From the NCBI RefSeq assembly GCF_003991905.1, contig NZ_RSCL01000003.1, positions 339,092 through 403,091 on the forward strand: a stretch of 64,000 nt of DNA, given 5' to 3'. The notes beneath the pieces were generated by a model, which was not told where the DNA came from, did not search any database, and saw only the letters and a program-made list of their open reading frames with translations. Made by a program: the position numbers and the translations under genes. Source of the DNA: Dulcicalothrix desertica PCC 7102. GTDB taxonomy: Bacteria > Cyanobacteriota > Cyanobacteriia > Cyanobacteriales > Nostocaceae. Of the stretch, positions 1-8,488 are shown one piece after another. Every line of letters starts with the position of its first letter. Position 1 is the first letter of the stretch.

Positions 1-686
1 TACACCCAAGTTTCAACCAAGCAACCATCTGTATCAAGTTCATTCCACCCTAAACCCTGAAACGGGTTATTAGGTACAGTTTTGGACGTAACAAAATCAA
101 TGGGTACTGGTGGTTGTATCGATTGAATCAACTCAACCAATCCAGCAATATCAGCAACTACGTGTGTGTGTTCTACTGGAGCCTTTTGAGCAACTTGGGC
201 TAGTATCAATTGCTCAAGCGTTGTTAAATCAGTTATTTCAGCCTTTTGAGCTAGAGTTGCTACTAGTCCTGTAATATCAGAAATAACGTGCTGGTGTGGG
301 TTTTGCGCTTTGCTGTCGAGTGCAGATTGTAACCCATCAATTTGAGATATGGGTAAAGGTAGAGATTCAGCCAAATCTATTAACTCCTCAATTTTTACAG
401 TCCAAGTAACCGGAATATCGTCTAAGCGTTGCAGCGCTAAAAACCTGCTTTCAATACCATCAGGCTTATTAAATAAATGCCCCTCTTCTGTACCCAACTT
501 GTACCCAATCATGCGACGGTCAAACACAATCGACTCTACGCTTTGACCAATAGCAGCCCTCAAGGTACCTGATGGGTTAGCGCTTACAGTGTGTGTAATT
601 CGATAAAGCGTTGCAGAAGTTAGTTGTGTAAATTGCCATTGTTTAATTAAGTTAAACTTTGCGACTTCTCGCCAAACAAGAAGCAT
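1..686 (-). CDS. Phage tail-fibre-like protein, 3' end beyond the window
   Basis: The frame is open from an ATG at 686 to the window edge (about 228 codons seen). The start follows a strong GGAGGT ribosome site that lies inside the last codons of the upstream gene, so the two are translationally linked. About residues 125-180 contain two HxH-type motifs, HQHVISDITGL and HTHVVADIAGL, a repeat known from tail fibre and collar proteins where paired histidines can bind metal inside a trimeric fibre. It is the last visible gene of a leftward structural operon. A fibre or host-recognition role is inferred from the motif and position; the C-terminus cannot be seen. Confidence 0.7.
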   Translation of the reverse strand, partial: MLLVWREVAKFNLIKQWQFTQLTSATLYRITHTVSANPSGTLRAAIGQSVESIVFDRRMIGYKLGTEEGHLFNKPDGIESRFLALQRLDDIPVTWTVKIEELIDLAESLPLPISQIDGLQSALDSKAQNPHQHVISDITGLVATLAQKAEITDLTTLEQLILAQVAQKAPVEHTHVVADIAGLVELIQSIQPPVPIDFVTSKTVPNNPFQGLGWNELDTDGCLVETWV

Positions 687-1184
687 TTAACTACCTCCAT
701 AAGTCGAGATATCATCAATTTTTCGTTCAATACTTGCAAGGTTTACATCTCTAATTTCTTCAATCAAGTTATCAGTCGAATCAATCGAGTCACCTGTATA
801 TTGCCAGATATTAATTGCTACATCTTGTATCCAATAATGAATATTTATTGATATTGAATATTCATTTGACAACTGCGGCAGTATCAACAAAGTAATGGCA
901 TTTAAATTTATCCTGTATCCACTGCCGAATCGGGTATTCGGAGTGCCCCCAACTACTAAACCAGTTCGTATCAAATAGTTAAGGAAACCCGCCGACTTCC
1001 ATTTATTTGATGCATTCTGGCTACTGGTTGATATAGCTAGAATATGATTTTCAAGAAGCAGCGGGACGGTAGTTTCTTGAATAGGAAAGTACCGTCCGTT
1101 CCCAGCATCAGCCCCGACTAGGTTCGTGTTATATATCGATTCCCAGTTGTTTGGATTTCCAAAATTAGCTATTAGTCGGCTCAT
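687..1184 (-). CDS. Hypothetical phage structural-operon protein, 165 aa
   Basis: A 165-residue protein starting at ATG 1184. It overlaps the end of the upstream gene by 20 bases, and its last codons carry the ribosome site of the fibre gene. It has no membrane segment or signal peptide; it is mixed alpha/beta with a hydrophobic stretch near residues 95-125. I do not recognise the family. Its place between the 178/93-residue genes and the fibre gene, in a tightly packed leftward operon, suggests a virion or tail-assembly component. That is inference from context only. Confidence 0.6.
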   Translation of the reverse strand: MSRLIANFGNPNNWESIYNTNLVGADAGNGRYFPIQETTVPLLLENHILAISTSSQNASNKWKSAGFLNYLIRTGLVVGGTPNTRFGSGYRINLNAITLLILPQLSNEYSISINIHYWIQDVAINIWQYTGDSIDSTDNLIEEIRDVNLASIERKIDDISTYGGS

Positions 1185-1446
1185 AATAGAAAATCGTGTG
1201 GGGAACGATTAAATCATTGCAAATAACAAAATCAACATTTGACTCAACCATATCAACATATTCGGCTGAGTCGATGCCTTGTTCCTCTAATAAATCGAAC
1301 AAATCATCAAAATCTTCACCTTTTAGTAAGGTATTTTGTATGACTTGTTGGCGTTGCAATAACTGTTGCATTTCTCTGGCAGCATCAGCATTGTTGTACT
1401 CGCTATTTTCTCGGTAGCAAGTACCAAAAATTAATAATTCATCCAC
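1165..1446 (-). CDS. Hypothetical small acidic phage protein, 93 aa
   Basis: A 93-residue acidic protein with a predicted helical centre (residues 20-60, rich in Q, L, E and D). The start is a GTG whose G is shared with the TAG stop of the upstream gene (TAGTG), a typical coupling arrangement. Its 3' end overlaps the next gene by 20 bases. The family is not recognised. The overlaps on both sides argue that it is a real gene in the structural operon, possibly a small assembly chaperone or connector, which cannot be shown from sequence alone. Confidence 0.55.
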   Translation of the reverse strand: MDELLIFGTCYRENSEYNNADAAREMQQLLQRQQVIQNTLLKGEDFDDLFDLLEEQGIDSAEYVDMVESNVDFVICNDLIVPHTIFYYEPTNS

Positions 1447-1982
1447 TAGACTATGGGTACCACTTCGGGTGAAATAGTAACAATGGCGCCTGCGACTCGT
1501 GTTTGGATTGCAGCCTTAACCTCTGCTGCCGCTGCTGCAAATTCCTCTGTCTCGTTTTTTCGCCCAAAAGCGACAGATATGGATTTTCCCCCATAGCTTA
1601 AATACTTCAAGCCAGTAACTCTAGAAGTTTTAGCTGTACCACTAGTGGTTCGACCTGTAGTAATAATTGCACGAGCTGCACGGTAGCTACGAACAGGAAT
1701 GATATTATCCTCGTTTGCCTCAGTAGCTTGAAAACGTCCTGCAATGTCAGCACTATAGGCAGTGAAAGCGGGTTCACTACTGGTAACAGGTACCACTTGA
1801 CCGGCTCCAAGCTTAATACCGAATGGGTCAATAAAATATTTTTTGGATTTAGGACGTGGGTCACCAGTTCCTACCCTACCACCGCGCTTGGATGCATCTG
1901 TAATGTACTTGATGTAGTTATCGACTGCTGAGTAATACTTTGCTGCTTGCAAAATACGGCTGTACTTTCTATCACGTGCCAT
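1446..1982 (-). CDS. Hypothetical phage structural protein, 178 aa
   Basis: A basic N-terminus (residues 1-40) is followed by a threonine- and glycine-rich beta-type region and an alanine-rich helix around residues 145-165. There is no signal peptide or membrane segment. It is separated from the 266-residue gene upstream by about 130 bases holding a hairpin, so it may head a sub-operon with the 93- and 165-residue genes and the fibre gene. I do not recognise the family; a structural role is inferred from position. Confidence 0.6.
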   Translation of the reverse strand: MARDRKYSRILQAAKYYSAVDNYIKYITDASKRGGRVGTGDPRPKSKKYFIDPFGIKLGAGQVVPVTSSEPAFTAYSADIAGRFQATEANEDNIIPVRSYRAARAIITTGRTTSGTAKTSRVTGLKYLSYGGKSISVAFGRKNETEEFAAAAAEVKAAIQTRVAGAIVTISPEVVPIV

Positions 1983-2057
1983 AAGTTAAAGATTGGTTGG
2001 TAAAAATATTGAAGCTCTAAAGCCTTTATAGCAAGCGGGTTTCACGTCTACGGATAT

Positions 2058-2080
2058 CTGGAAAGGCTTAACCCTTCCAG
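2058..2080. other. Hairpin in the gap between two structural genes
   Basis: The 130-base gap 1983-2112 holds an imperfect inverted repeat (CTGGAAAGG and CCCTTCCAG around a short loop). There is no T-run on the minus strand, so it is not a standard terminator; RNA processing or attenuation is possible. I see no gene in this gap. Confidence 0.35.
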
Positions 2081-2112
2081 GAGTAAACACCGTATAACAA
2101 ATCTATGCCACT

Positions 2113-2913
2113 TCACAGAGTTACCAGTGGATTAGCAAACGTACCCGTTCGGTCAACCAAGGTTATTGCTCTTGGTAGCCCGTGGACGTGAAGCAAAGCA
2201 TACTGAAAGCGAACATCAGCAATAGGACGCTGTCTAGGTTTCTTCTGCGATTTACCGAGAATTGTTTGGTTTCCTGGGATAGTAGGGTAAGTAGCAGCCG
2301 AATCTACAGCCTCATTTTTACGCAAGCGCTTCCATTCGGGTGAATGGGACTGTATATCTAGTACTTGCTCAACCACGCGACGCGCTTCGGACTCGTTTCT
2401 ACAAAGTAGCTGCAACTGATACCCCTTAGCCCAGTCAGTATACGAGTATAATTCTTTACCTTTTTTCCAAACGAATGATGGTTTAGCGAACGCCGTTTTA
2501 ATTTTATTTGCGTAGCTAGTAGCTTCAGCTTTTGACAAGGTTGTGGTTTCTTGGTTCATCAACCTAAAGGATATTTCACCTGTAACAGGACTGTAACCCG
2601 CGTCTACGTCCCCTAAGTCCTCCTGAAAATACAATTGTACTTGAGGTTTAAATTTACGCTGTTCCTGGAATGAAGTTGTAGGAATACCGTATACAGGACG
2701 CCCCTCAAAGGCGCCGCAAATAATATAGTAAGCAAATAACCTCATTATGCTTAGTTCTGATGTATCAACGTCTTTGTGCAAACAAAGGTTTTTAGCTAAC
2801 CCGCGCGGTGTTGTTAAATCGTCATCCGCTGTTACATCCTTAAAAAACTTCCTAACTTCTTTGTTAACCTGTAACCTGAAAAAGTTTTGTAATAGCTCTA
2901 CATCGTTACTCAT
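2113..2913 (-). CDS. Hypothetical phage protein, 266 aa
   Basis: The start is placed at ATG 2913 because AGGAGTG stands nine bases upstream; an in-frame start 30 bases earlier lacks such a site. It overlaps the end of the 765-residue gene by 8 bases. The protein is soluble and mostly alpha/beta, with a basic C-terminal segment (residues 225-245, KSQKKPRQRP) that could touch nucleic acid or a virion partner. No known domain is recognised. The operon position next to the long coiled-coil protein suggests a tail or baseplate role, by inference. Confidence 0.6.
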   Translation of the reverse strand: MSNDVELLQNFFRLQVNKEVRKFFKDVTADDDLTTPRGLAKNLCLHKDVDTSELSIMRLFAYYIICGAFEGRPVYGIPTTSFQEQRKFKPQVQLYFQEDLGDVDAGYSPVTGEISFRLMNQETTTLSKAEATSYANKIKTAFAKPSFVWKKGKELYSYTDWAKGYQLQLLCRNESEARRVVEQVLDIQSHSPEWKRLRKNEAVDSAATYPTIPGNQTILGKSQKKPRQRPIADVRFQYALLHVHGLPRAITLVDRTGTFANPLVTL

Positions 2914-5203
2914 CGCTGTCACTCCTAGATAAATTAGAACCATCGAAGGTGAGTGTTAAGTTCGGCTTTTCTTTCTGTTCATCTTGTTCTTTTTTCTCAG
3001 TTTCACCATTTACAGCGCTAATAAAATTATCTTTATTCTGCTTAAATTCATTTAATTCGCTTTGAATAGAAACAACATCACTAGCGACACTTTCAACACT
3101 GGATGCTATATTTTCTGCCGATTCTAAACCTTGACGAAACTTTTCAAAAGATTGCTGTCTCGCTGTAGCTGCACTCGCTTTTTCTGACATCCAATTGTAA
3201 GCATTTTCATAAACCGCACCCGCTTTTTTGAGTGCATTACCAATTTTACCAACGTTAGCAACAGTCATTTCTGCTATACTTCGAGCAGTGTCAAACATAG
3301 ATTGCACATTATTTAATAAGTTTGAAGCTGATTGATAAATACGCGAGTAAGTCAACCATGCTTTACGCATTCCACTATAGTTATCATCACCAAAGATTAA
3401 CTTGAATGTGCTTTCAAACATTCCGTTAATTACATTGCCTATGCCTATCTCATCACCCTTTGCATCTTTAATTTTTACACCAAATGCTTGTAGAATTGTG
3501 TCACCTGCACTGAATAATGTTTGAGCGAGGTTATTTGAAAGCATCAAAGCATTGTGAAGCGAAGTAACCATTGTTATGTAGGCAATAGCTCTATCAATTA
3601 TTTTGTTCTCAAATATTCGACCAATTGCACCCCCTAAACCACCATTAGGGATTGCCGTGCCGATTTTATCATTGATGGTATTTGATATTGCTGTATTTGC
3701 TGTAATTAATGCGGTTTGGGCGGCGTCGAGCGCGCTAACTTGAGTTTTGACACCATTCGCCGCATCATAAATCGGTACTTCAGTAAATCGACAGCTAGAC
3801 TGTGGTGTGTTGTCACGCACAATATTTTTAATATCATTCTTACTAGGAATATTCGGATTAACCAAATCAGCAGTTTTACGTGGTATTAATGCCAGTATTG
3901 GAGGTATTCCTAATGACCATTTTAATAAATCATCAAGTTTTTTGTTGCCCTCTGCATTCACTTTTTCTTGCTCCCTAACTTTCTGCTTTAATACTTCTAT
4001 GTCAATAGCCTGTCTATCGTTATCAATGGATTCTCTATCGATTCTGCGAGTGTTATTGTCTAAGTCAGTTCGGAATCCACCAAACTTTTGTGATAGATTC
4101 CCGATAGCTTGCGCTAAATTTGGTACTGTCAATTCAAGCCCTTTGACGCTAGTGGCAACGGGAGAAATAGCGTTAGTAATTGCAGGGGTGATAATCCTGA
4201 TAATATCGCCAGATTTTTGCTGTATTTCAGTAATTAATTTGTCTTTGTCCAACTTTTGACTAAGCTTACCGTCAAAACCTTTTCTTACACTTTCTAACTT
4301 ACCATCTACATATTTGGCGGTGAATGGTTCAGTAATGTTATTAATAGTTTGGGCGTTCTGCCTAATCAAGTTAGGGAAGTCAAACTTTCTTACTAAGTCG
4401 TTAGTATTTGGGTTATTGTTCGGTGTGGTTGGAATAAGTCTAAGTTTATTTTCTACGGTTTGAACTCTCGTGTTCAAAGAGTTAACTCTCGTGTTTTGTT
4501 GATTTAAGCTTACTTCGAGTTTCGCACGACCCGCACGCACCTCAAATAATGCATCATTCCCCTTTTTCGCAGCTGCCGCAATTTGTGCTTCGAGTTTCGC
4601 ACGACCCGCGCGCACCTCAAATAATGCATCATTCCCCTTTTTCGCAGCTGCCGCAATTAACGCTTCGAGCTTCGCACGACCAGCGCGTACCTCAAATAAA
4701 GCATCATTTGCAGTTTTACGAACGCGGGGTAAATTTCTTAACAGATTTTGAACATCACCATATAGCGTAACTTTCGTTGCATCTAAGTCGCGCTTTAACT
4801 TCTCAAATTGTTTATTTAATGCTGTCACACGAGAGTTAACAACAAGCGTAGCCTGCAAAGAGCGCGTTAAACTTTTTGATAAAATTTCAAAATTCCGAAT
4901 AGCTGACTCATTTATCTGACTAGATAAAAGTAAATTACCTACTCCCATTAGTACGCCAAATATATTAATGGCAATACCAGCAAGTTTCATAAAAGCACCG
5001 AATTTAGAGCCGACTTGCGACCATCTACCATTTTGCATAGCTTCGGTAACTTTTTTTGATGCAAGAATACTCTTCTTGCTTACTCTCAAATACTTCCCTT
5101 GCTTTGTAAGAAATTTATCAAGTTTGGGAGGAGTGCTTTTAACAATTTGCTCTACACTCTTTACTCTCCCGCCCAAAACAGCATCATAAGGTCTAGGTTG
5201 CAT
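2906..5203 (-). CDS. Long coiled-coil tail protein (tape-measure- or fibre-like), 765 aa
   Basis: This is the largest gene of the structural operon. In order it has: a basic N-terminus; a hydrophobic segment at about residues 74-95 that could enter a membrane; a coiled coil (105-165); three tandem 25-residue repeats (about 166-231, the third partial) beginning NDALFEVRAGRAKLE; further coiled coils (230-440); a hydrophobic patch near residues 428-445; a helical hydrophobic region (535-640); and a charged C-terminal tail ending in acidic residues. Tape-measure proteins and long fibres share this mix of extended coiled coil and hydrophobic segments, so one of these roles is likely. No catalytic domain is visible. 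The 75-base repeat unit could vary in copy number and change length. Confidence 0.6.
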   Translation of the reverse strand: MQPRPYDAVLGGRVKSVEQIVKSTPPKLDKFLTKQGKYLRVSKKSILASKKVTEAMQNGRWSQVGSKFGAFMKLAGIAINIFGVLMGVGNLLLSSQINESAIRNFEILSKSLTRSLQATLVVNSRVTALNKQFEKLKRDLDATKVTLYGDVQNLLRNLPRVRKTANDALFEVRAGRAKLEALIAAAAKKGNDALFEVRAGRAKLEAQIAAAAKKGNDALFEVRAGRAKLEVSLNQQNTRVNSLNTRVQTVENKLRLIPTTPNNNPNTNDLVRKFDFPNLIRQNAQTINNITEPFTAKYVDGKLESVRKGFDGKLSQKLDKDKLITEIQQKSGDIIRIITPAITNAISPVATSVKGLELTVPNLAQAIGNLSQKFGGFRTDLDNNTRRIDRESIDNDRQAIDIEVLKQKVREQEKVNAEGNKKLDDLLKWSLGIPPILALIPRKTADLVNPNIPSKNDIKNIVRDNTPQSSCRFTEVPIYDAANGVKTQVSALDAAQTALITANTAISNTINDKIGTAIPNGGLGGAIGRIFENKIIDRAIAYITMVTSLHNALMLSNNLAQTLFSAGDTILQAFGVKIKDAKGDEIGIGNVINGMFESTFKLIFGDDNYSGMRKAWLTYSRIYQSASNLLNNVQSMFDTARSIAEMTVANVGKIGNALKKAGAVYENAYNWMSEKASAATARQQSFEKFRQGLESAENIASSVESVASDVVSIQSELNEFKQNKDNFISAVNGETEKKEQDEQKEKPNLTLTFDGSNLSRSDSDE
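4511..4708. repeat. Tandem 75-bp coding repeat (2.6 copies)
   Basis: Near-identical 75-base units encode the 25-residue repeats of the 765-residue coiled-coil protein. The DNA identity is high enough that the duplication is recent or kept uniform by recombination, and the period is a whole number of codons. Confidence 0.85.
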
Positions 5204-5206
5204 AAT

Positions 5207-5533
5207 TTAAATACTAAAGTCTAGGTTTACAAATTTATTCATAACTTCTAAAAAAGGTTTGAAATTAACAAGAGCTTCAGCTATATCTGTAGTCGTTTTA
5301 TAATGGTTCTCTTCCTGTTGTTTTAAAGAATTAAAATCACGCTCTAATTTAGCCAATCGCCTTAATATATCAGCTAAGTTATCCCCTTTCCCCTCTTCCT
5401 GTTTGGTTTTATCTTTGCAGCATTTCAACGCATCATTGGTTTTATCATCAAGATTTTTTAGCTTATCTTTGAAACCGTCAATTTTTCCGCTTAAATCTCG
5501 CAACGCCTTATCTATATCTTTACATTCAGCCAT
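5207..5533 (-). CDS. Hypothetical charged helical phage protein, 108 aa
   Basis: A highly charged, predicted coiled-coil protein with a Cys-Cys pair near residue 38 (KCCKDK). The start ATG overlaps the TAA of the upstream gene (TAATG), and the stop lies four bases before the 765-residue gene. Because it sits directly upstream of the long coiled-coil protein it could be its chaperone or partner. The family is not recognised. Confidence 0.55.
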   Translation of the reverse strand: MAECKDIDKALRDLSGKIDGFKDKLKNLDDKTNDALKCCKDKTKQEEGKGDNLADILRRLAKLERDFNSLKQQEENHYKTTTDIAEALVNFKPFLEVMNKFVNLDFSI

Positions 5534-6102
5534 TACTTTATTTTGTTAGATAGGTTTTTAATTCTTTGAGAAGTTCCTTGACAAGAAATGCAGCAATAAC
5601 CGGGATAAGTGTTACTTTTGCATTCAATTTCACCACTTGCACAATTGCCGCACTGAACAGAATAAATTAACGGACATTGTCCTTGGTCTTGGAAAATAAT
5701 TAAATCTTGATGTCTTATTATTATCGAACATCTAACTTTACCTTGTTGGTCAATAGGACATTTTTTAGTTGCGTCAATAGTTAACGTCTGAGGGTCGATT
5801 TCAACTGAGCTTTGAAAGGAAGTCTCACCGCAATTTTTCCATTTAATTGAATTATACAAGATTCCATCTATTTCTTCTTTAAATACTTTATAATCCAAAA
5901 CTGTTGCTTCTACAAACCTAGAATTATTAGGTGAATAAAATGTAATAGTGAACCCTTCAGCCTGGTAACTGTCACTTCCCTCTATCGGTGTTTCTTTTGT
6001 TTCTATGGTTATTGGAGATTTTGGAGATTTGAATTTTTTCTCTACACCATTAAAGCTATATTTTACTATTGGTTTATCCCCTTCTGAGCAGTAAGTAATC
6101 AT
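5533..6102 (-). CDS. Hypothetical cysteine-rich phage protein, 189 aa
   Basis: The N-terminal 120 residues look like a beta-rich domain. The C-terminal part (about residues 140-175) holds a dense cysteine cluster (CPLIYSVQCGNCASGEIEC, then CCISC), which could bind a metal ion or form disulfides in a virion tip. It has no signal peptide. Gene spacing is one base upstream and an overlap downstream, fitting one operon. The function is unknown; the cysteine cluster is the most informative feature. Confidence 0.55.
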   Translation of the reverse strand: MITYCSEGDKPIVKYSFNGVEKKFKSPKSPITIETKETPIEGSDSYQAEGFTITFYSPNNSRFVEATVLDYKVFKEEIDGILYNSIKWKNCGETSFQSSVEIDPQTLTIDATKKCPIDQQGKVRCSIIIRHQDLIIFQDQGQCPLIYSVQCGNCASGEIECKSNTYPGYCCISCQGTSQRIKNLSNKIK

Positions 6103-6103
6103 A

Positions 6104-6553
6104 TTAGTAGTTATTTGGATTTACTATATTATTTAATTGTTGTATTTCGTATGTATCAAGTACTGTCAAATTGTCTAGTAGTTCAAGTTCGTAATAAGTT
6201 TTGATTTTTGTGGCATTAATGGCACTTCCCCACAAAGATAAATTTACTCTACTTATTGAATTGTTTAGATAAAGCAAGCGGAGTAACAAAGCAACCAGTA
6301 AACTTTCTGCTGTGTTATTAGTAGATACGCTTAAATTAGTAAGGCTAGTTTTATCAATAAACAATTGAGTAGATGATTGATAAGCCTTTAATCCGAATAG
6401 TACTTGTAAGTTAGTTAAACTCGTTTTGTGTTTAGAATTGGCATACTTTAATCCATTTAAAGAAACACTTCCTAATCTTGGAGAAGGGGAAGAAAGAAGA
6501 GAGGTATTAGTAAATATTCTCGCTCCTCTTACTGTTGGTGATTGATAAAGCAT
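6104..6553 (-). CDS. Hypothetical phage protein, 149 aa, paralogue of the 110-aa gene upstream
   Basis: Start chosen at ATG 6553 (a TTG stands one codon earlier). The C-terminal half carries NTAESLLVALLL followed by a stretch ending in NPNNY. The same pattern, NTAESLKVAILL and a C-terminus ending DPDNY, occurs in the gene at 7339-7671, so the two are paralogues flanking the 256-residue gene. The motif lies on a predicted amphipathic helix. I do not recognise the family; duplicated minor structural proteins are common in tail operons. Confidence 0.55.
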   Translation of the reverse strand: MLYQSPTVRGARIFTNTSLLSSPSPRLGSVSLNGLKYANSKHKTSLTNLQVLFGLKAYQSSTQLFIDKTSLTNLSVSTNNTAESLLVALLLRLLYLNNSISRVNLSLWGSAINATKIKTYYELELLDNLTVLDTYEIQQLNNIVNPNNY

Positions 6554-6565
6554 CAAAGTTTCAAG

Positions 6566-7336
6566 TTATTGGATTCTAAAAATCAAACCATTAGCAGTGT
6601 TTACAGCGAGTAAATATCTTTGTGTATTGTTATTGAATGACAAAGTATCGTAACGTATTGCTCCGTTACCTGCTGCGGTTCCAATATCATCTGAGGTTTT
6701 AGCACTGATACCAGAGTTGCTATTATTTAAAAGTACCAATCCTGCCAGTGAATCTCTCGATAAGCCTGGATTGCTATTCGATAAAAAAGCACTAGTAAGT
6801 GCTGTATTATCAGCATTCCCATATGGGTTAGCACTGCTACCTCTAAAATTCAAACCCGTAATCGTACTAAAAAAATATCCATAACTCCAGGTGTCTAAAT
6901 TCCACCACGTTGGTCTATTCGCAGGAATTAAAATTCCAAGTGGTATAAATGCAGTCCCTTGAGAAAGAAAAATAAATCTTCCCTCGCTAGCACAATTTAA
7001 AGAGACAAAGTTTATAGGTAAAGAAGCACTCAACGCTGTAGGAGCAAATTCTGCACTACTATCAGTCATTGCTTTAGTGGTAGTGTTCCAGTCCGTACCT
7101 ATTAAACAAGCAATAACCAAAGTATTGGAGATTCTTACTCTTAAAAAGTTTCTACCTTTATTTCTTGCAGTCTCTGTATCGAACCTATAAACTAATATTC
7201 GGTCGGTTCCACTTGTGTAATCATCAGTAGGAGTGCTAAAACCAGCGTTAATAAATGCTGTTTTCAATGCATCTGCTAATGTACTTTGAGTAATTGTTGG
7301 GCTTAAGCTAGAATCTATTCTTGTTGCAATAGCCAT
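6566..7336 (-). CDS. Hypothetical beta-rich phage structural protein, 256 aa
   Basis: A serine-, threonine- and asparagine-rich protein with many short beta-type stretches, no signal peptide and no membrane segment. It starts two bases after the end of the 110-residue gene, so the two are co-translated. The composition fits a virion surface or tail protein. No recognisable domain, and no catalytic residues can be assigned. Confidence 0.55.
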   Translation of the reverse strand: MAIATRIDSSLSPTITQSTLADALKTAFINAGFSTPTDDYTSGTDRILVYRFDTETARNKGRNFLRVRISNTLVIACLIGTDWNTTTKAMTDSSAEFAPTALSASLPINFVSLNCASEGRFIFLSQGTAFIPLGILIPANRPTWWNLDTWSYGYFFSTITGLNFRGSSANPYGNADNTALTSAFLSNSNPGLSRDSLAGLVLLNNSNSGISAKTSDDIGTAAGNGAIRYDTLSFNNNTQRYLLAVNTANGLIFRIQ

Positions 7337-7338
7337 TT

Positions 7339-7671
7339 TTAATAATTATCTGGGTCAATAGTTGTAGCTGTATCTAAAGTTTGCAGTTCGACTGTATACG
7401 TTACCTGTCGATAATTCGCATCGTTCCTACTAATAATGGATGGAGTTGTGCCAGCACTGATAACAACCTGAATATCTGGGTTAGTTTCTTGCTTAGTTTC
7501 GTTTAGTTCAATTGCAGCTAACAGCAGAATTGCAACCTTTAATGATTCTGCTGTATTGTCAGCTAAAGGTGTTAAACCTACCAAGGCTAAGTCGCTTTTA
7601 GAAATTGTGAGGAAACTAGCATCCTGAGTTGCATTGGCGCCGAATACCTGAGCTAATGTTGGTTCTGCCAT
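7339..7671 (-). CDS. Hypothetical phage protein, 110 aa, first gene of the visible leftward operon
   Basis: A small protein with NTAESLKVAILL near the middle and a C-terminus ending DPDNY, shared with the gene at 6104-6553. It is the most upstream gene of the leftward structural block; the promoter should lie in 7672-7886, which is AT-rich and shared with the divergent integrase gene. Function unknown. Confidence 0.55.
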   Translation of the reverse strand: MAEPTLAQVFGANATQDASFLTISKSDLALVGLTPLADNTAESLKVAILLLAAIELNETKQETNPDIQVVISAGTTPSIISRNDANYRQVTYTVELQTLDTATTIDPDNY

Positions 7672-7736
7672 TTGTCAAGAGATTTTTAAAATATTTACTA
7701 ATCTCTTTTGTAAGCATTTATAAGTAAAAGCGTAAA

Positions 7737-7776
7737 GTGCCTCTTTTATGTAAATCCGGAACTATACCGAAGGCAC
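7737..7776. promoter_or_regulatory. Inverted repeat in the divergent intergenic region
   Basis: GTGCCT at 7737-7742 and AGGCAC at 7771-7776 form an inverted repeat between the divergent structural operon and the integrase gene. This is where both promoters should be, so it may be an operator, or an arm-type or core site for the recombinase. Neither role is shown directly. Confidence 0.3.
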
Positions 7777-7886
7777 GAAAGTATTGCAGCAAATAGAATG
7801 TAACCATTCATGCTAAAAATTGAAAAAAAACAGTACTGGAAAAACCTTTTTAAATGGTTAATCCGGTACTTTTCAAAATCCCTATT

Positions 7887-8477
7887 ATGAAGAATAACCG
7901 CTATGGGCAATCAGCAATTTTATCTGACTCTGAATATTCCAAAATCAGACGCGAAATTAGAAGTAGTAAATATAAACTGCTTTTAGATTTGGCTTGGTAC
8001 ACTGGCGAACGTTGGGGCGCCTTAGTTCAACTTAAGTATGAGGATGTTTATCAACCAAACGGTAAACCGCTCGATACTATTACGTTTCGTGCCAACACAC
8101 GCAAAGCTCGACCGGACGGGAAACGTGAAACCAGGCAAGTGCCTGTACATCGTAATTTGTTCGACTCACTCAAAGAATATAAGCCTGATACCCTTTTCAG
8201 CCCTGAAAGCTACTTATTTCCAGGTCAAAAAGCAGGTACTCATATCGAGTTGAGGTTTGCTGATAAGATTTTACGCGCTGCTGTTGAACGTGCAGGGCTG
8301 GAGCATCAGGGCATTAGCACCCATAGCACCCGCCGGTCATTTATCACGAAGCTGCACGAGAAGGGGACAGATATTTACGTGATTCAGCAAATCACTGGTC
8401 ACAAAGATTTGAAAGCGCTATCGCGGTACATCGAGGTACGAGCTGACCGTATCGCTGGCGCCATTGCTTTACTATAG
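7887..8477 (+). CDS. Short tyrosine recombinase (phage integrase catalytic domain)
   Basis: About 196 residues from ATG 7887; an earlier ATG at 7854 is possible and neither has a clear ribosome site. The catalytic signature is visible: Arg in the YTGERWGALVQL segment, the HSTRRS box (HxxR), GHKDLKALSRYI with the second His and, at its end, the nucleophilic Tyr. The protein is only the catalytic domain; the N-terminal core- and arm-binding domains of a typical 300-400-residue integrase are absent. It is probably the element's integrase or a resolvase-like relative. It starts a rightward unit followed by the lysis genes. Confidence 0.85.
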   Translation: MKNNRYGQSAILSDSEYSKIRREIRSSKYKLLLDLAWYTGERWGALVQLKYEDVYQPNGKPLDTITFRANTRKARPDGKRETRQVPVHRNLFDSLKEYKPDTLFSPESYLFPGQKAGTHIELRFADKILRAAVERAGLEHQGISTHSTRRSFITKLHEKGTDIYVIQQITGHKDLKALSRYIEVRADRIAGAIALL

Positions 8478-8488
8478 GAATTTAAAAA

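Noticed and set aside
349-546. Plus-strand reading frame of 65 codons
   Set aside because: It is antisense to the open leftward fibre-like gene (1-686), which has a strong ribosome site, HxH motifs and operon context.
3807-4259. Plus-strand frame of 150 codons
   Set aside because: Antisense to the 765-aa coiled-coil gene; composition is that of a shadow frame.
4511-4708. Repeats considered as a CRISPR array
   Set aside because: The units are contiguous 75-bp coding repeats without unique spacers and code for a coiled coil.
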